Positions 27,381 through 36,414 are shown, counted from the stretch's first letter. The stretch is DNA of 64,000 nucleotides from JADFNB01 sp036397455 (GCA_036397455.1 DASWIX010000068.1:1-64000); one strand, 5' to 3'. The notes: a model not told the origin generated them from the sequence alone. Numbers and translations: made by a program.

Positions 27381-27770
27381 CGTCTTCTCCAATGTCGAAG
27401 GGCTGCCAGACACGGCGCGTCCCACACTCCCGCCACCCGAACCGGCCACGGTGAGAACCCCGCGAGGAAACTCTCCGTCACGCGAATGCCTTTCGGCGCG
27501 GGTCGTTTGGGCCGAGGGTGACGGAGCACCTCGTCCTGCGCGCTCACGACCCAGACGCTGGCGGGCACCACAACCGGAGCCAGCCACAGACCGCGACCCC
27601 CGCGCGCCTCCCGGCAGCAATCCGCACGAAGCTTACCAACCTGCCAGGGGCGCCGCCATGTCGGCCGCTCCACGGCGCGGGCGATCGCCGCGCGGTCGCA
27701 CCTGACCGCAATCGGGATAGCTTACGGACTGTTTCGGATCCCTGGTTCACGCCGATCCCGCCGAGGCGCT

Positions 27771-30206
27771 ATGCGACATGCCGCTCTGTGGTTGCTGATG
27801 CTGTGCCCAGCCCCCGCGCTCGCCCAGGTGCCCACGATCCGCGAGCACACGCGCACCTTCGAGAAGCGGGATGGTTTCGTCCCGCTGTATTGGGACGCCG
27901 AGCACGCGAAGGTGCTCATGGAGATCGGGCGCATCGGTGAGGAGTTCCTCTATCTCACCTCGTTGTCCACCGGGATCGGATCGAATCTGCTGGGCCTCGA
28001 TCGCGGATTGATCGGCGACGAACACATCGCGCGCTTCGAGCGCGTGGGACCGCGCATCGAGCTCGTGCTCACGAACCCGCGGTTTCGCGCGGTCACCGAC
28101 AACGCAGCGCTCGTGCGTTCGGTGCGCGAGTCGTTCCCAACCTCGACGGTCGCCGCATTCGACATCGTTGCGAGCGAGTCGGGCCGATTTCTCGTGGACG
28201 CGACCGACTTCTTCGTGCGCGACGCCATGAACGTGATCGCCGTGCTGCGCGCCCGGGACCAGGGCACGTTTCGGCTCGCGCGCGATCGGAGCCATGTCTA
28301 TGAGCGGCGCACGCGGGCCTTTCCCCGCAACACCGAGGTCGAGGTCGCGCTCACCTTCACCACGGAGAATCCCGGCAGCGAGATCCGGCGCCACACGCCC
28401 GACCCGCACGCGCTGACCGTACGCCAGCACCACTCGCTTGTCGCGCTACCCGACGACGACTACCGTCCGCGCCTGTTCGATACGCGCGGCGGATTGTTCC
28501 CGGTGACGTTCTGGGACTTTGCCAAGCCGCTGGACCAGGACTATCCCACCCGCTACCTCATGCGCCACCGGTTGATGAAGCGCGATCCGGACGCGGCGAT
28601 GAGTCCGCCGGTGCAACCGATCGTGTACTACCTCGATCCGGGGATCCCCGAACCCTATCGGACCGCGTTCAGGGAGGGCGCCACGTGGTGGAACGACGTA
28701 TTCGGCGCCGCGGGCTTCGTCGACGCGTTCCGCGTGGAAGACATGCCGGCGGACATGGATCCGATGGATGCGCGGTACCATGTCATCCAGTGGGTGCATC
28801 GCACGGAGCCGGGGTCCTCGATCGGGCCGTCGCTCGTCGATCCTCGCACCGGCGAGATTATCAAGGCGGCGGTACGGATGGACTCCTATCGGTCCATGAT
28901 GGATTACGACCTGTATGCCGGCGCACTGCCGGCCTTCGGGGCGGGCCCGGAAGCCGACGACCGATGGCTGGCCGCACAGGATCCCGACGTGAGCCCGGAG
29001 GCGTTCGCCATGGCGCGGCGCCGGCAGCACGCCGCACACGAGGTCGGTCATACGCTCGGCTTGGCGCACAGCTTCGCCTCCGTGAGCGACGGCCGCGCCA
29101 GCGTCATGGACTATCCGGCGCCGCTGATGACCCTCGCCAGCGGACGCCTGCACCTCGGGGACGCGTACCGCGACGGTCCGGGCGCGTGGGACTCGCTGGC
29201 GATCCGGTTCGGCTACACGGTCTTTCGCCCGGAGGACGAGGCCGCCGGCATCGCGGCCATCATCGACGAGGGGATGCGGCGCGGGCTCAGGTTCATCACC
29301 AATCCCGACGAAAGGGCCGCCGGCGCGTTTCCCGAAGCGACGACCTGGGTCAACGGGGCCGAGATGGTGGCGGAACTCCGCCGCATGATGGCACTGCGCC
29401 GGTTCCTGATCGACCGGTTCGACGAAACCGCGATCCAGATGGGCGAACCGATGGCGCTGCTCACGCCGCGTTTCACGCGCGTGTACTTGAGCCATCGCTT
29501 CACGCTCACCGGCGCGATCAAGGCCGTCGGCGGCATGTCGTTCCGCTACGCCGTACGGGGTGATCCCGTCCCGCCGACGCACGTCGTTCCCGCCGAGCGG
29601 CAGCGAGCGGCGTTGACCCTGGCGTTGGACGCCGTGGAGCCTGCGGAACTGGTCATTCCGGAACGGGTGCTGGCGATGCTCGCGCCGCGGCCGTTCGGCT
29701 ACCAGGCATCCCCGCGCGCATTGCGTTCGCCAACCGGACCGGCGTTCGATCAACTCGACGCGGCGCGGACGCTGGCACAGCATGTCATCGGCGGCCTGCT
29801 GGACGCGGAGCGCCTCGCGCGGGTCGTCGCCTTTGCCGCGCGAGATGCGTCGCTCCCGGCGCTCGACGAGGTGATCGGGACGATCGTCGAGCGCACCTGG
29901 GGTGCGCCGCCGGGGGGACCGCAGGCCCCGCTACGCCGAGTGGTGCAGCGCACGGTACTCGATGCATTGATGCGCCTCGGCGACGATCCCGACGCCACGG
30001 TCGAGGTGCGGGCCGGCGCGGCGTGGGCGCTGCGCAACCTCGCGCCGTCGATCGCGCGGCGGGAGACGCTCGACGGCTCGGATGCCGCGCACGTGACCCT
30101 CGCCGTCAGCGACCTCGAACGGTTCTTCGCCCGGCCGCTGCGGACGGCGGATTTGAGCCGACCACCCGCCATGCCCCCGGGAACGCCCATCGGGGGGCGA
30201 AACTGA
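27771..30206 (+). CDS. Secreted zinc metalloprotease, DUF5117/DUF4953 family
   Basis: 811 aa with a signal peptide ending 'PALAQ'. The N-terminal DUF5117 region includes 'FVPLYWDAEHAKVLMEI', and the catalytic site is an extended zinc motif HEVGHTLGLAH (H423, E424, H427, H433), which is of the metzincin type. This family is common in secretomes of Bacteroidota and Gemmatimonadota and is probably a peptidase of the outer compartment. Its stop shares one base with the start of the amidohydrolase gene (TGATG), so they are coupled. Confidence 0.9.
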   Translation: MRHAALWLLMLCPAPALAQVPTIREHTRTFEKRDGFVPLYWDAEHAKVLMEIGRIGEEFLYLTSLSTGIGSNLLGLDRGLIGDEHIARFERVGPRIELVLTNPRFRAVTDNAALVRSVRESFPTSTVAAFDIVASESGRFLVDATDFFVRDAMNVIAVLRARDQGTFRLARDRSHVYERRTRAFPRNTEVEVALTFTTENPGSEIRRHTPDPHALTVRQHHSLVALPDDDYRPRLFDTRGGLFPVTFWDFAKPLDQDYPTRYLMRHRLMKRDPDAAMSPPVQPIVYYLDPGIPEPYRTAFREGATWWNDVFGAAGFVDAFRVEDMPADMDPMDARYHVIQWVHRTEPGSSIGPSLVDPRTGEIIKAAVRMDSYRSMMDYDLYAGALPAFGAGPEADDRWLAAQDPDVSPEAFAMARRRQHAAHEVGHTLGLAHSFASVSDGRASVMDYPAPLMTLASGRLHLGDAYRDGPGAWDSLAIRFGYTVFRPEDEAAGIAAIIDEGMRRGLRFITNPDERAAGAFPEATTWVNGAEMVAELRRMMALRRFLIDRFDETAIQMGEPMALLTPRFTRVYLSHRFTLTGAIKAVGGMSFRYAVRGDPVPPTHVVPAERQRAALTLALDAVEPAELVIPERVLAMLAPRPFGYQASPRALRSPTGPAFDQLDAARTLAQHVIGGLLDAERLARVVAFAARDASLPALDEVIGTIVERTWGAPPGGPQAPLRRVVQRTVLDALMRLGDDPDATVEVRAGAAWALRNLAPSIARRETLDGSDAAHVTLAVSDLERFFARPLRTADLSRPPAMPPGTPIGGRN

Positions 30207-31615
30207 TGTCCCACTCCGTAGCGGGCGCGCTCGCCGCCCTCGTCTGGGGCCTTGCGGCCGGCCCCACCACCGCGCAGGAACCGCACCGGTTGATCATCAC
30301 CGGTGGTCACCTGTTCGACGGCACCGGCGACACGCTGGTACCCAACGTGGGGATCGTCATCGTGGCCGGCCGCTTCCTGGAGGTCGGCGCCGATGTCAGC
30401 GCGCGCGACCTGGCGGACGCCACCGTGCTGCGGCTCGACGACGGGGCGTACATCATCCCCGGGATGTTCGACCTCCACGCGCACTACGCAATCGACCTGT
30501 TCGGACAGGGGCGGATCGACGAGACGACGGCGTATCCCGCGATTTTCCTGGCGAACGGGGTGACCTCGACGTTTCCCGCCGGAGAGGTGAATCCCGAGGC
30601 GATGCACGACCTCAAACTCCGCATCGATCGGGGCGAGCAGACCGGCCCGCGGCTGTTCAATTCGGGACCGTACTTCGGGTCCTGGCGCCGCGGATGGAAT
30701 GGCGACGCCACCGTCGAGGAGATCTACCGCGAGGTCGACGACTGGGCGGCGCGGGGCGTGGGCGGCTTCAAGGCCAAGGGAATCTCACCGGCACACCTGC
30801 AGGCGCTCATCGAGCGGGCCCACATGCACGGGCTCACCGTCACCGGCCATCTCGATTCGGGGTGGCGCAACAGCGTGAATCCCCGGGATGCCATCCGCAT
30901 GGGGATCGACCGCATCGAGCACTTTCTCGGTGGCGACGCGATGCCCGCCGATCGGTCGGCCTATGCGTCGCTCGAACATATGGACATCCATAGCCCCGCG
31001 TTCGACTCGATCGTGGCGCTCTACCTGCGGCACCACGTCTACTTTGACGCGACGCTCTCGGCGTACGGCTACTTCGGCGAGAAGGACCCGGCGGTCTTCA
31101 CCTACTTCGACGACGAGCGGAAGTACTTCACGCCTTACATGCAGGAACTGCTCGCGGCGCGCCCGCCGCGACCCGTCAACGAGCAGTTTGAACGTATCTA
31201 CCGGGTGAAGCGCACAACCGTGAAGGCGTTCTATGATGCCGGCGGCGGTGCGCTGATCACGCTCGGCACGGATCATCCGAGTTGGGGGGAGTTCATCTCC
31301 GGTTTCAGCGTGCATCGCGAGCTGTTGTCCTTCGTCCTATCAGGTATTCCACCCGCCGCCGCGCTGAGGTTCGCGACGATCAACGGCGCCCGCGCCCTGG
31401 GAGTCGGTGACCGGCTCGGGACGATCGAACCCGGGAAGTTCGCGGATCTGGTGGTCATTCGCGGCAACCCGTTGGAGGACATCCGCAATGCTCGCCGGGT
31501 GTGGCGCGTCATCAAGGGCGGCATGGTATACGATGCAACCGCCTTACGGCAATCCGTGGAGGGAACCATCGGCCCGCGGGGTCCCGACGAGGTGGGCGCG
31601 TGGCAGGCGCGTTGA
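30206..31615 (+). CDS. Secreted amidohydrolase (imidazolonepropionase/prolidase-like)
   Basis: 469 aa, ATG 30206 overlapping the preceding stop by one base. Signal peptide ends 'GPTTAQ'. TIM-barrel metal ligands can be followed: HxH at H91/H93 ('DLHAHY'), His in 'VTGHLDSG' and 'RIEHFLGG', and Asp in 'LGTDHPSWGE'. C-terminal 'GTIEPGKFADLVV' is the usual end of the amidohydrolase_1 family. Coupled to the metalloprotease, so it probably processes peptides or modified amino acids released by it. Confidence 0.88.
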   Translation: MSHSVAGALAALVWGLAAGPTTAQEPHRLIITGGHLFDGTGDTLVPNVGIVIVAGRFLEVGADVSARDLADATVLRLDDGAYIIPGMFDLHAHYAIDLFGQGRIDETTAYPAIFLANGVTSTFPAGEVNPEAMHDLKLRIDRGEQTGPRLFNSGPYFGSWRRGWNGDATVEEIYREVDDWAARGVGGFKAKGISPAHLQALIERAHMHGLTVTGHLDSGWRNSVNPRDAIRMGIDRIEHFLGGDAMPADRSAYASLEHMDIHSPAFDSIVALYLRHHVYFDATLSAYGYFGEKDPAVFTYFDDERKYFTPYMQELLAARPPRPVNEQFERIYRVKRTTVKAFYDAGGGALITLGTDHPSWGEFISGFSVHRELLSFVLSGIPPAAALRFATINGARALGVGDRLGTIEPGKFADLVVIRGNPLEDIRNARRVWRVIKGGMVYDATALRQSVEGTIGPRGPDEVGAWQAR

Positions 31616-31706
31616 TGGTGGCACCGGGTTCGCCGGTTTCCTCCGCGGCCCCGTCGACGCTACTCTTGCGGAGTCAGCAACGCGAACGGCCGATCACGGC
31701 CCTGGA

Positions 31707-31808
31707 TCTCACGCGAAGACGCGAACGTTCTTGTGACTGTGAGCTACTGTTCGACGCGCCATTGTTGAACATTACTCTTCTTCGCGTTCTTCGCGTCTTC
31801 GCGTGAGA
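31707..31808. repeat. Inverted repeat of tandem CGCGAAGA units
   Basis: Perfect 19-bp arms, TCTCACGCGAAGACGCGAA (31707-31725) and its complement (31790-31808), enclose a 64-nt spacer. The right arm holds a third unit (TTCGCGTTC, 31781-31789). It lies 3' to the amidohydrolase gene and just before the GxxExxY remnant. Confidence 0.82.
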
Positions 31809-31830
31809 CCAAACAGGTGGAGCGGCCTTC

Positions 31831-31960
31831 ATGAATGTTGAGGAGACACGCCTGCGAGTTGAGCGGCAGAAGGTCGTGGCGTTTGACTTTCGCGGAATGC
31901 ATTTCGACGAAGGTTGACGAGTGGATTGCTCGTCAACGGTTGCCTGGTCGTCGACCGCCG
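31831..31960 (+). pseudogene. Remnant of a GxxExxY family gene
   Basis: From the ATG at 31831 the frame reads 'LRVERQKVVAFDFRGMHFDEG', which fits the middle of GxxExxY (PD-(D/E)xK-like) proteins. A TGA (31915-31917) replaces the following Tyr/Phe codon. The frame continues with 'RVD' and, after a one-base deletion near 31926, with 'LLVNGCLVVD', again the expected continuation. The N-terminal third, the expected VELK catalytic stretch and the rest are gone. Clear gene decay: one nonsense change, one frameshift and two truncations. Confidence 0.6.
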
Positions 31961-32124
31961 ACGACGCCGAGACTGCGGAGGGGGCATGCATCGCGGCCTG
32001 GACGCGCGGCAACAAGCCCGTCCACCAGTGGTCGAACGGGCCCGTAGAGCACTTGCGGCACTTCGCGCTCAGCCGTATCCGGCTATCGAGAGGCGGTAGC
32101 GTCTCCAAACCGCGCGCTCACCGC

Positions 32125-33270
32125 TCAGTCCTTTCCGATGTTCGCGAACACGAATCGGGCGACGACGCCCGCGTGATCTGATGGCCAGATCCCGAACCGC
32201 TTCCGGTCCTGCGCTCGATCGCCGACGGTCCACGCCATGATCACCGGTTTGCCCGATGCCGGCGAAAGGCGCTCGATGTTACGGGTGAACACCAGATCGA
32301 TCCGCTCCCGCATGTCCGGGAAGGCGTTGGACAAGTCACCGGCGTGGCAACAGGTGTTGCCGGCCTCACGGGAACCGGGGCGCGCGGTCCAGGCGTCGCC
32401 GTAGCCCGCTGCCTGCATCGACTCGTACGACTGGACCTGGTTACGGCCGGGCCCGGAATTGAAGTCACCCACTACCACGATGGGTCGGGTTTCAGCCGCG
32501 AGAAGCTGAATCAACTCCTGCGCCTGCGCAAGCTGGATCGCTTCGACGTCGGACTCGAGATGCGTACTCACGAATCGAACGACCATGTCCCCGACGGTCG
32601 CGTCCACACCGACCCATCCGCGGTGCACGTCGAAGCCCGCCGGCGCAGGGAGCGCAACCTGATACGTCCCCGACCCGGGGTTCGTGACGGCGACATCGCC
32701 GCGAGCCAACACGACATCGTAGTCGGTGAGTCGAGTGTCGGTCAGCGGGATCGGAGTCGCCGTCGGATCGAAGCGTGGGATCTCGACATCGATGTTCTCG
32801 TTGATCGCCACCGCGCGATAGTCGAGGCCGAGGGCGTCCAGTTCTCCCAACAGGATGCCGAGGAAGTCCAGCGCCGTGTCGGCCGCATTCGGCGCGAGGT
32901 TGCCGAACACGATGTCGCTCGGCGTCTGCACGCGGATCAGCGAGACCTCCTGCAATCCGATGAGGTGCGGGCGCACGTGGTCGATCTCCGCCGCGAACGC
33001 TTTGGCCCGCGTCGGAAAATCGGTGGCCATCAGCACCGCCCACGCCTCCGCGGCCCGCACCGGGATGGCATCGTGATCGGTTTCCGCCAGGATGGGTTCG
33101 AGTGGGGCACCAACATACAGGTTGCGCGTCATCACGCTGAGGCGTGACGCCGCCAGCATGCTGGCATCGCTGGCATGATCGGTGGGTTCCGAAACACCAG
33201 TGATATCGCCGTCGGTACAAGCGACGAGCAGGCCCGCGGCGACGCCGCAGAGAAGCGAAAACGGTCGCAT
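32125..33270 (-). CDS. Lipoprotein of the endonuclease/exonuclease/phosphatase (EEP) family
   Basis: 381 aa, ATG 33270 with a perfect AAGGAGG site. Lipobox 'LLVAC' (C18). EEP motifs are present in order: 'RNLYVG', 'IGLQEVS' (metal-binding Glu), 'VVGDFNSGPG' (Asp and Asn) and C-terminal 'WPSDHAGVVARF' (catalytic Asp-His). It is an exported Mg-dependent phosphodiesterase or phosphatase; extracellular DNA, sphingomyelin-like lipids or inositol phosphates are possible substrates. Probably monocistronic. Confidence 0.85.
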   Translation of the reverse strand: MRPFSLLCGVAAGLLVACTDGDITGVSEPTDHASDASMLAASRLSVMTRNLYVGAPLEPILAETDHDAIPVRAAEAWAVLMATDFPTRAKAFAAEIDHVRPHLIGLQEVSLIRVQTPSDIVFGNLAPNAADTALDFLGILLGELDALGLDYRAVAINENIDVEIPRFDPTATPIPLTDTRLTDYDVVLARGDVAVTNPGSGTYQVALPAPAGFDVHRGWVGVDATVGDMVVRFVSTHLESDVEAIQLAQAQELIQLLAAETRPIVVVGDFNSGPGRNQVQSYESMQAAGYGDAWTARPGSREAGNTCCHAGDLSNAFPDMRERIDLVFTRNIERLSPASGKPVIMAWTVGDRAQDRKRFGIWPSDHAGVVARFVFANIGKD

Positions 33271-33368
33271 GGCGACCTCCTTGAAAGAGAGACGGGCGTA
33301 TGCTGCCCCGCCTCCGTCAAGGAATCGTCAAGAGCTACGTGATGGCATATACCGCGCGCGATATCTTC

Positions 33369-33767
33369 TCACGCGGGGCCGTCGCGATCGGCCTCGGCCA
33401 CGATCGCGATCCCACCGCGCACGTGCTGGAAGACGCGCACCGTCACGTGTCGCGGAGCGATGGCGTACACGACATCGTCGGCGATTCGTCCCGCGAGTTG
33501 CTCGCAGAACGCGCCCTCGTCGCGAAACGACCAGAGATAGTACTTGACCGATTTCGACTCGAGACAGCGCGCCGCCGGCGTGTAGGAAATCTCGACTCGG
33601 CCGAAATCGGGCTGCCCTGTCCGAGGGCAGATCGACGTAAACTCGGTGGCGTCGAGGGTCACGCGCTGAACGTCAGGCGCGGCAAAGGACTCGCGCTTCA
33701 GCACTTCACGCGCGTCGTCGGGACTGGTCGGGCGCGGCAGCGGCCCGATGGGCGGGATCGTGGTCAT
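33369..33767 (-). CDS. queF: NADPH-dependent 7-cyano-7-deazaguanine reductase
   Basis: 132 aa, the short unimodular QueF form. The catalytic Cys is C47 in 'FTSICPRTGQPDFG', and the family motif 'ESKSVKYYLWSFR' follows. QueF reduces preQ0 to preQ1, the last step before insertion into tRNA by Tgt. Transcribed away from queC and queE with 76 bp between starts. A TAGAAT box about 25 nt upstream of its ATG (minus strand, 33792-33797) is a possible -10. Confidence 0.95.
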   Translation of the reverse strand: MTTIPPIGPLPRPTSPDDAREVLKRESFAAPDVQRVTLDATEFTSICPRTGQPDFGRVEISYTPAARCLESKSVKYYLWSFRDEGAFCEQLAGRIADDVVYAIAPRHVTVRVFQHVRGGIAIVAEADRDGPA

Positions 33768-33807
33768 GCACCTGTCCGGTGAGCGTGGCGTATTCTAGCT
33801 CCGGCAC

Positions 33808-33836
33808 CTGACACCCGGAACCCGAGCGTCTAGCTT
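33808..33836 (+). promoter_or_regulatory. Promoter of queC-queE, predicted leaderless
   Basis: CTGACA (33808-33813), a 17-bp spacer and TAGCTT (33831-33836) precede the queC ATG at 33844 by 7 nt. Transcription would start at or next to the A of the start codon, and no Shine-Dalgarno is present. Confidence 0.55.
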
Positions 33837-33843
33837 TCCGTCC

Positions 33844-34560
33844 ATGCCTCCGGCCACGCGGAAGGCCGTCGTGTTGTTGAGCGGCGGCGTCGATTCCTGT
33901 ACGACCCTCGCTATCGCCAACGCGAAGGGATACGCGACGTACGCTCTGACCGTCCACTATGGTCAGCGGCATGCCGCCGAACTGGACGCGGCGGAGCGCG
34001 TCGCGCGGCGGGTGGGGGTCGTGGAACACAAGATCGTCGCCGTGGATCTCCGCGCGTTCGGCGGGTCGGCTCTGACCGCGGACGTGCCCGTGCCGAAAGA
34101 CCGCCCCGCGGACGCGATCGGCACCGGGATACCGGCCACCTACGTGCCGGCGCGCAATACGATCTTGCTGGCGCTGGCGCTGGCGTGGGCGGAGGTCCTC
34201 GAAGCGGGCGACCTGTTCATCGGCGTCAACGCCCTCGACTACAGCGGCTATCCCGATTGCCGGCCGGAATTCATCGGGGCGTTTGAGCGGCTGGCCAACC
34301 TCGCCACCCGCGTGGCAGTCGAGGGACACGCCCGATTCACGGTCCACACACCGCTCATCCGCATGACCAAGAAGGAAATCCTGCGCACCGGTCTCGGCTT
34401 GGGAATCGACTTCGGGCTGACGCTGAGTTGCTACGACCCATCGCCACACGGGCTGGCCTGCGGTGGCTGTGATGCGTGCCAACTACGCCTCAAGGGTTTC
34501 GCTGAACTGGGTATGCCGGACCCGGCGCCGTACGCGGCCGCGGCGGCGCACGGATCATGA
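33844..34560 (+). CDS. queC: 7-cyano-7-deazaguanine synthase
   Basis: 238 aa. PP-loop ATP pyrophosphatase motif SGGVDS (13-18) and the zinc site with Cys in 'SCYDPSPHGLACGGCDACQ' near the C-terminus. QueC turns 7-carboxy-7-deazaguanine into preQ0. Its last codons overlap queE (ATGA), so both are coupled. With queE and queF it covers three of the steps to preQ1; folE and queD are not in the window. Confidence 0.96.
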   Translation: MPPATRKAVVLLSGGVDSCTTLAIANAKGYATYALTVHYGQRHAAELDAAERVARRVGVVEHKIVAVDLRAFGGSALTADVPVPKDRPADAIGTGIPATYVPARNTILLALALAWAEVLEAGDLFIGVNALDYSGYPDCRPEFIGAFERLANLATRVAVEGHARFTVHTPLIRMTKKEILRTGLGLGIDFGLTLSCYDPSPHGLACGGCDACQLRLKGFAELGMPDPAPYAAAAAHGS

Positions 34561-35192
34561 GTTACGCGGTCAAGGAGATCTATCACTCGCTTCAAGGCGA
34601 GGGGTATCACACCGGCCGGCCGGCGGTGTTGCTCCGGTTCGCCGGCTGCAATCTCTGGACCGGTCGCGCACGGGACCGGGATCGGGCGGTTTGCCGCTTC
34701 TGCGATACCGACTTCGTCGGGACCGATGGCCCCGGCGGCGGCGTGTTCACGACGGCCGACGCCCTCGCCGACGCGGTCGTCGACACGCAGCCCGCATGGG
34801 ACGACGGCCCGCCGTTCGTGGTATGCACCGGGGGCGAACCGTTGCTCCAGCTGGACAGGCCCCTGATCGACGCGTTGCACGCCCGGCACGCGACCATCGC
34901 CGTCGAGACCAACGGCACGCTTCACGCACCCGAGGGCATCGACTGGATCTGCGTCAGCCCGAAGGCCCATGCGCCCCTCCTGCTCGATCGGGGTGACGAG
35001 CTGAAGTTCGTCTACCCCCAGCGCGACGCGGCACCGGAGCAGTTCGTCTCGCTCTCGTTCGATCACTTCTACCTGCAGCCGATGGACGGACCGGACCGCG
35101 TCGCCAACACCGAGCGGGCGCTCGCGTACATGGAACGGCATCCACGCTGGAAGCTCAGTATTCAGACCCATAAGGTCTTCGGATTGCCGTGA
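34557..35192 (+). CDS. queE: 7-carboxy-7-deazaguanine synthase (radical SAM)
   Basis: 211 aa, start overlapping queC by 4 bp. The radical SAM cluster has the extended form seen in some QueE enzymes, C-x14-C-x2-C ('FAGCNLWTG' ... 'VCRFCDTDF'), instead of CxxxCxxC. 'CTGGEPLLQ' is the SAM-binding GGE motif. It converts 6-carboxy-tetrahydropterin to CDG, the substrate of QueC. Length and the TRP-like N-terminus are normal for the family. Confidence 0.95.
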   Translation: MSYAVKEIYHSLQGEGYHTGRPAVLLRFAGCNLWTGRARDRDRAVCRFCDTDFVGTDGPGGGVFTTADALADAVVDTQPAWDDGPPFVVCTGGEPLLQLDRPLIDALHARHATIAVETNGTLHAPEGIDWICVSPKAHAPLLLDRGDELKFVYPQRDAAPEQFVSLSFDHFYLQPMDGPDRVANTERALAYMERHPRWKLSIQTHKVFGLP

Positions 35193-35225
35193 ATCGTCGT
35201 CTATCCGTTCGCAGGTCCACCAACC

Positions 35226-35231
35226 TATTTT
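35226..35231 (+). promoter_or_regulatory. Candidate -10 box, leaderless dehydrogenase transcript
   Basis: TATTTT lies 7 nt before ATG 35239; the intervening CCATCCC has no ribosome-binding site. No good -35 is visible, so this is weaker than the queC case. Confidence 0.35.
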
Positions 35232-35238
35232 CCATCCC

Positions 35239-36342
35239 ATGATCAAGGCCGCCGTGATGTCCGGGCCGCGCAAGCCGATCGAAGTGCGCGAGATTCCGGA
35301 TCCCGTGCTCGAACCGGGTAGCGTCTTACTCGAGACCGTCGCCAGCGAAGTGTGTGGCACGGACGTGCATCTGCATCACGGTCGGCTGGCGGGCGTCCCC
35401 TACCCCATCATTCCCGGGCATGTGAGCGTCGGTCGCATTCTCGAATCGGTGGGTGTCGACCGCGACGCGCTCGGGCACCCGGTCGCATCCGGCGACGTCG
35501 TCACGTTCTACGACGTGCACGAGGTCTGTGGCGCCTGCTACTACTGCCTGGTCGCGCACCAACCCAACCGATGCCCGAGCCGCAAGGTATACGGCATCAC
35601 CTATCCGGTCGATGCGGGGCCGTTGGGCGGGTGGGCCGAGCGGATCTATCTCAAACCGGGCGTCCGCATGGTGAAACTCCTCGACGGTCTCGAACCGGAC
35701 GACGTCATCGGCGGCGGATGCGGGCTGTTCACCGGTTTTGCGGCGGTCGAACGCAGCACGTTGGCGATGGGGGATACGGTGTTGGTGCAGGGGTCGGGCC
35801 CGGTCGGGCTGGCCGCGGCGGCGTTTGCCGCCCTGCGCGGGGCCGGCCTGGTGATCATGATCGGCGCACCCAAGGCGCGCCTCGAGCTCGCCAAGTCGCT
35901 CGGCGCGGATGTCGTGTTGTCGTTGGAAGACAACCCCACCCACGAACGGGACGCGACGATCCGCGAACTCACCGCGGGTCGAGGCGTCGATGTGGCGATC
36001 GAGGCGGCCGGGAATCCCGATGCGATCACCGAAGGGTTCCGGCTGCTGCGCGACGGCGGCACGTATGTCGTCGCCGGACACTACACCGACGTCGGCGCCA
36101 CGAGCGTGAACTTTCACACGGATGTGAACCGGAAACACGCCGACGTACGGGGACATTGGGGAACCGCGTTTGCGCACCTGGTCCGGTCGCTCCGGTTGCT
36201 GGCCAAGCACCGCGACCGGTTGCCCTTCGCCACGGTCATCGGCAAACGGTACGGCCTGCTCGACGCGGGCCGCGCCCTCGCCGACGTCGAGGCGCTGCGC
36301 GTCACCAAGGCGGTCATCACGCCTGGCCCTCAGGCGTCGTAG
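35239..36342 (+). CDS. Zinc-containing medium-chain dehydrogenase (threonine/sorbitol dehydrogenase-like)
   Basis: 367 aa MDR protein. Catalytic-zinc ligands C39 ('EVCGTDVH') and H61 are present, but the usual GHE is 'GHV' (V62), so the conserved Glu is lost. Structural zinc Cys are complete at C97, C100, C103 and C112. NAD(P)-binding 'GSGPVGLAAAAFA' follows. 'VYGITYPVDAGPLGGWAERI' resembles enzymes acting on phosphonate or sugar-alcohol substrates, but the substrate is open. Starts 46 bp after queE and is followed by a hairpin. Confidence 0.88.
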   Translation: MIKAAVMSGPRKPIEVREIPDPVLEPGSVLLETVASEVCGTDVHLHHGRLAGVPYPIIPGHVSVGRILESVGVDRDALGHPVASGDVVTFYDVHEVCGACYYCLVAHQPNRCPSRKVYGITYPVDAGPLGGWAERIYLKPGVRMVKLLDGLEPDDVIGGGCGLFTGFAAVERSTLAMGDTVLVQGSGPVGLAAAAFAALRGAGLVIMIGAPKARLELAKSLGADVVLSLEDNPTHERDATIRELTAGRGVDVAIEAAGNPDAITEGFRLLRDGGTYVVAGHYTDVGATSVNFHTDVNRKHADVRGHWGTAFAHLVRSLRLLAKHRDRLPFATVIGKRYGLLDAGRALADVEALRVTKAVITPGPQAS

Positions 36343-36354
36343 CGGCCTGACCGA

Positions 36355-36382
36355 TCCGCCGACGACCGCGTTCGCCGGCGGA
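36355..36382 (+). terminator. Terminator hairpin after the dehydrogenase
   Basis: TCCGCCG (36355-36361) pairs with CGGCGGA (36376-36382), loop 14 nt, 12 bp after the stop codon. Confidence 0.45.
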
Positions 36383-36414
36383 CATCGCTACCCGCCGGAA
36401 CACTCCCCTTTCCG

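Larger units (their letters stand above)
31616..32124. other. Intergenic region with palindromic repeat and decayed gene
   Basis: These 509 bp hold no intact gene. They contain the inverted repeat at 31707-31808 and the GxxExxY remnant at 31831-31960. The rest, including a GCCGACGACGCCGAGACTGCGGAGG stretch near 31965, shows no coding pattern that I can support. Confidence 0.6.

Noticed and set aside
33781..33843. TTCTAGCT upstream of queC, resembling part of a preQ1-I riboswitch
   Set aside because: The preQ1-I core needs a hairpin and an A-rich tail; neither is present, and a promoter fits the region up to the start codon, leaving no leader.
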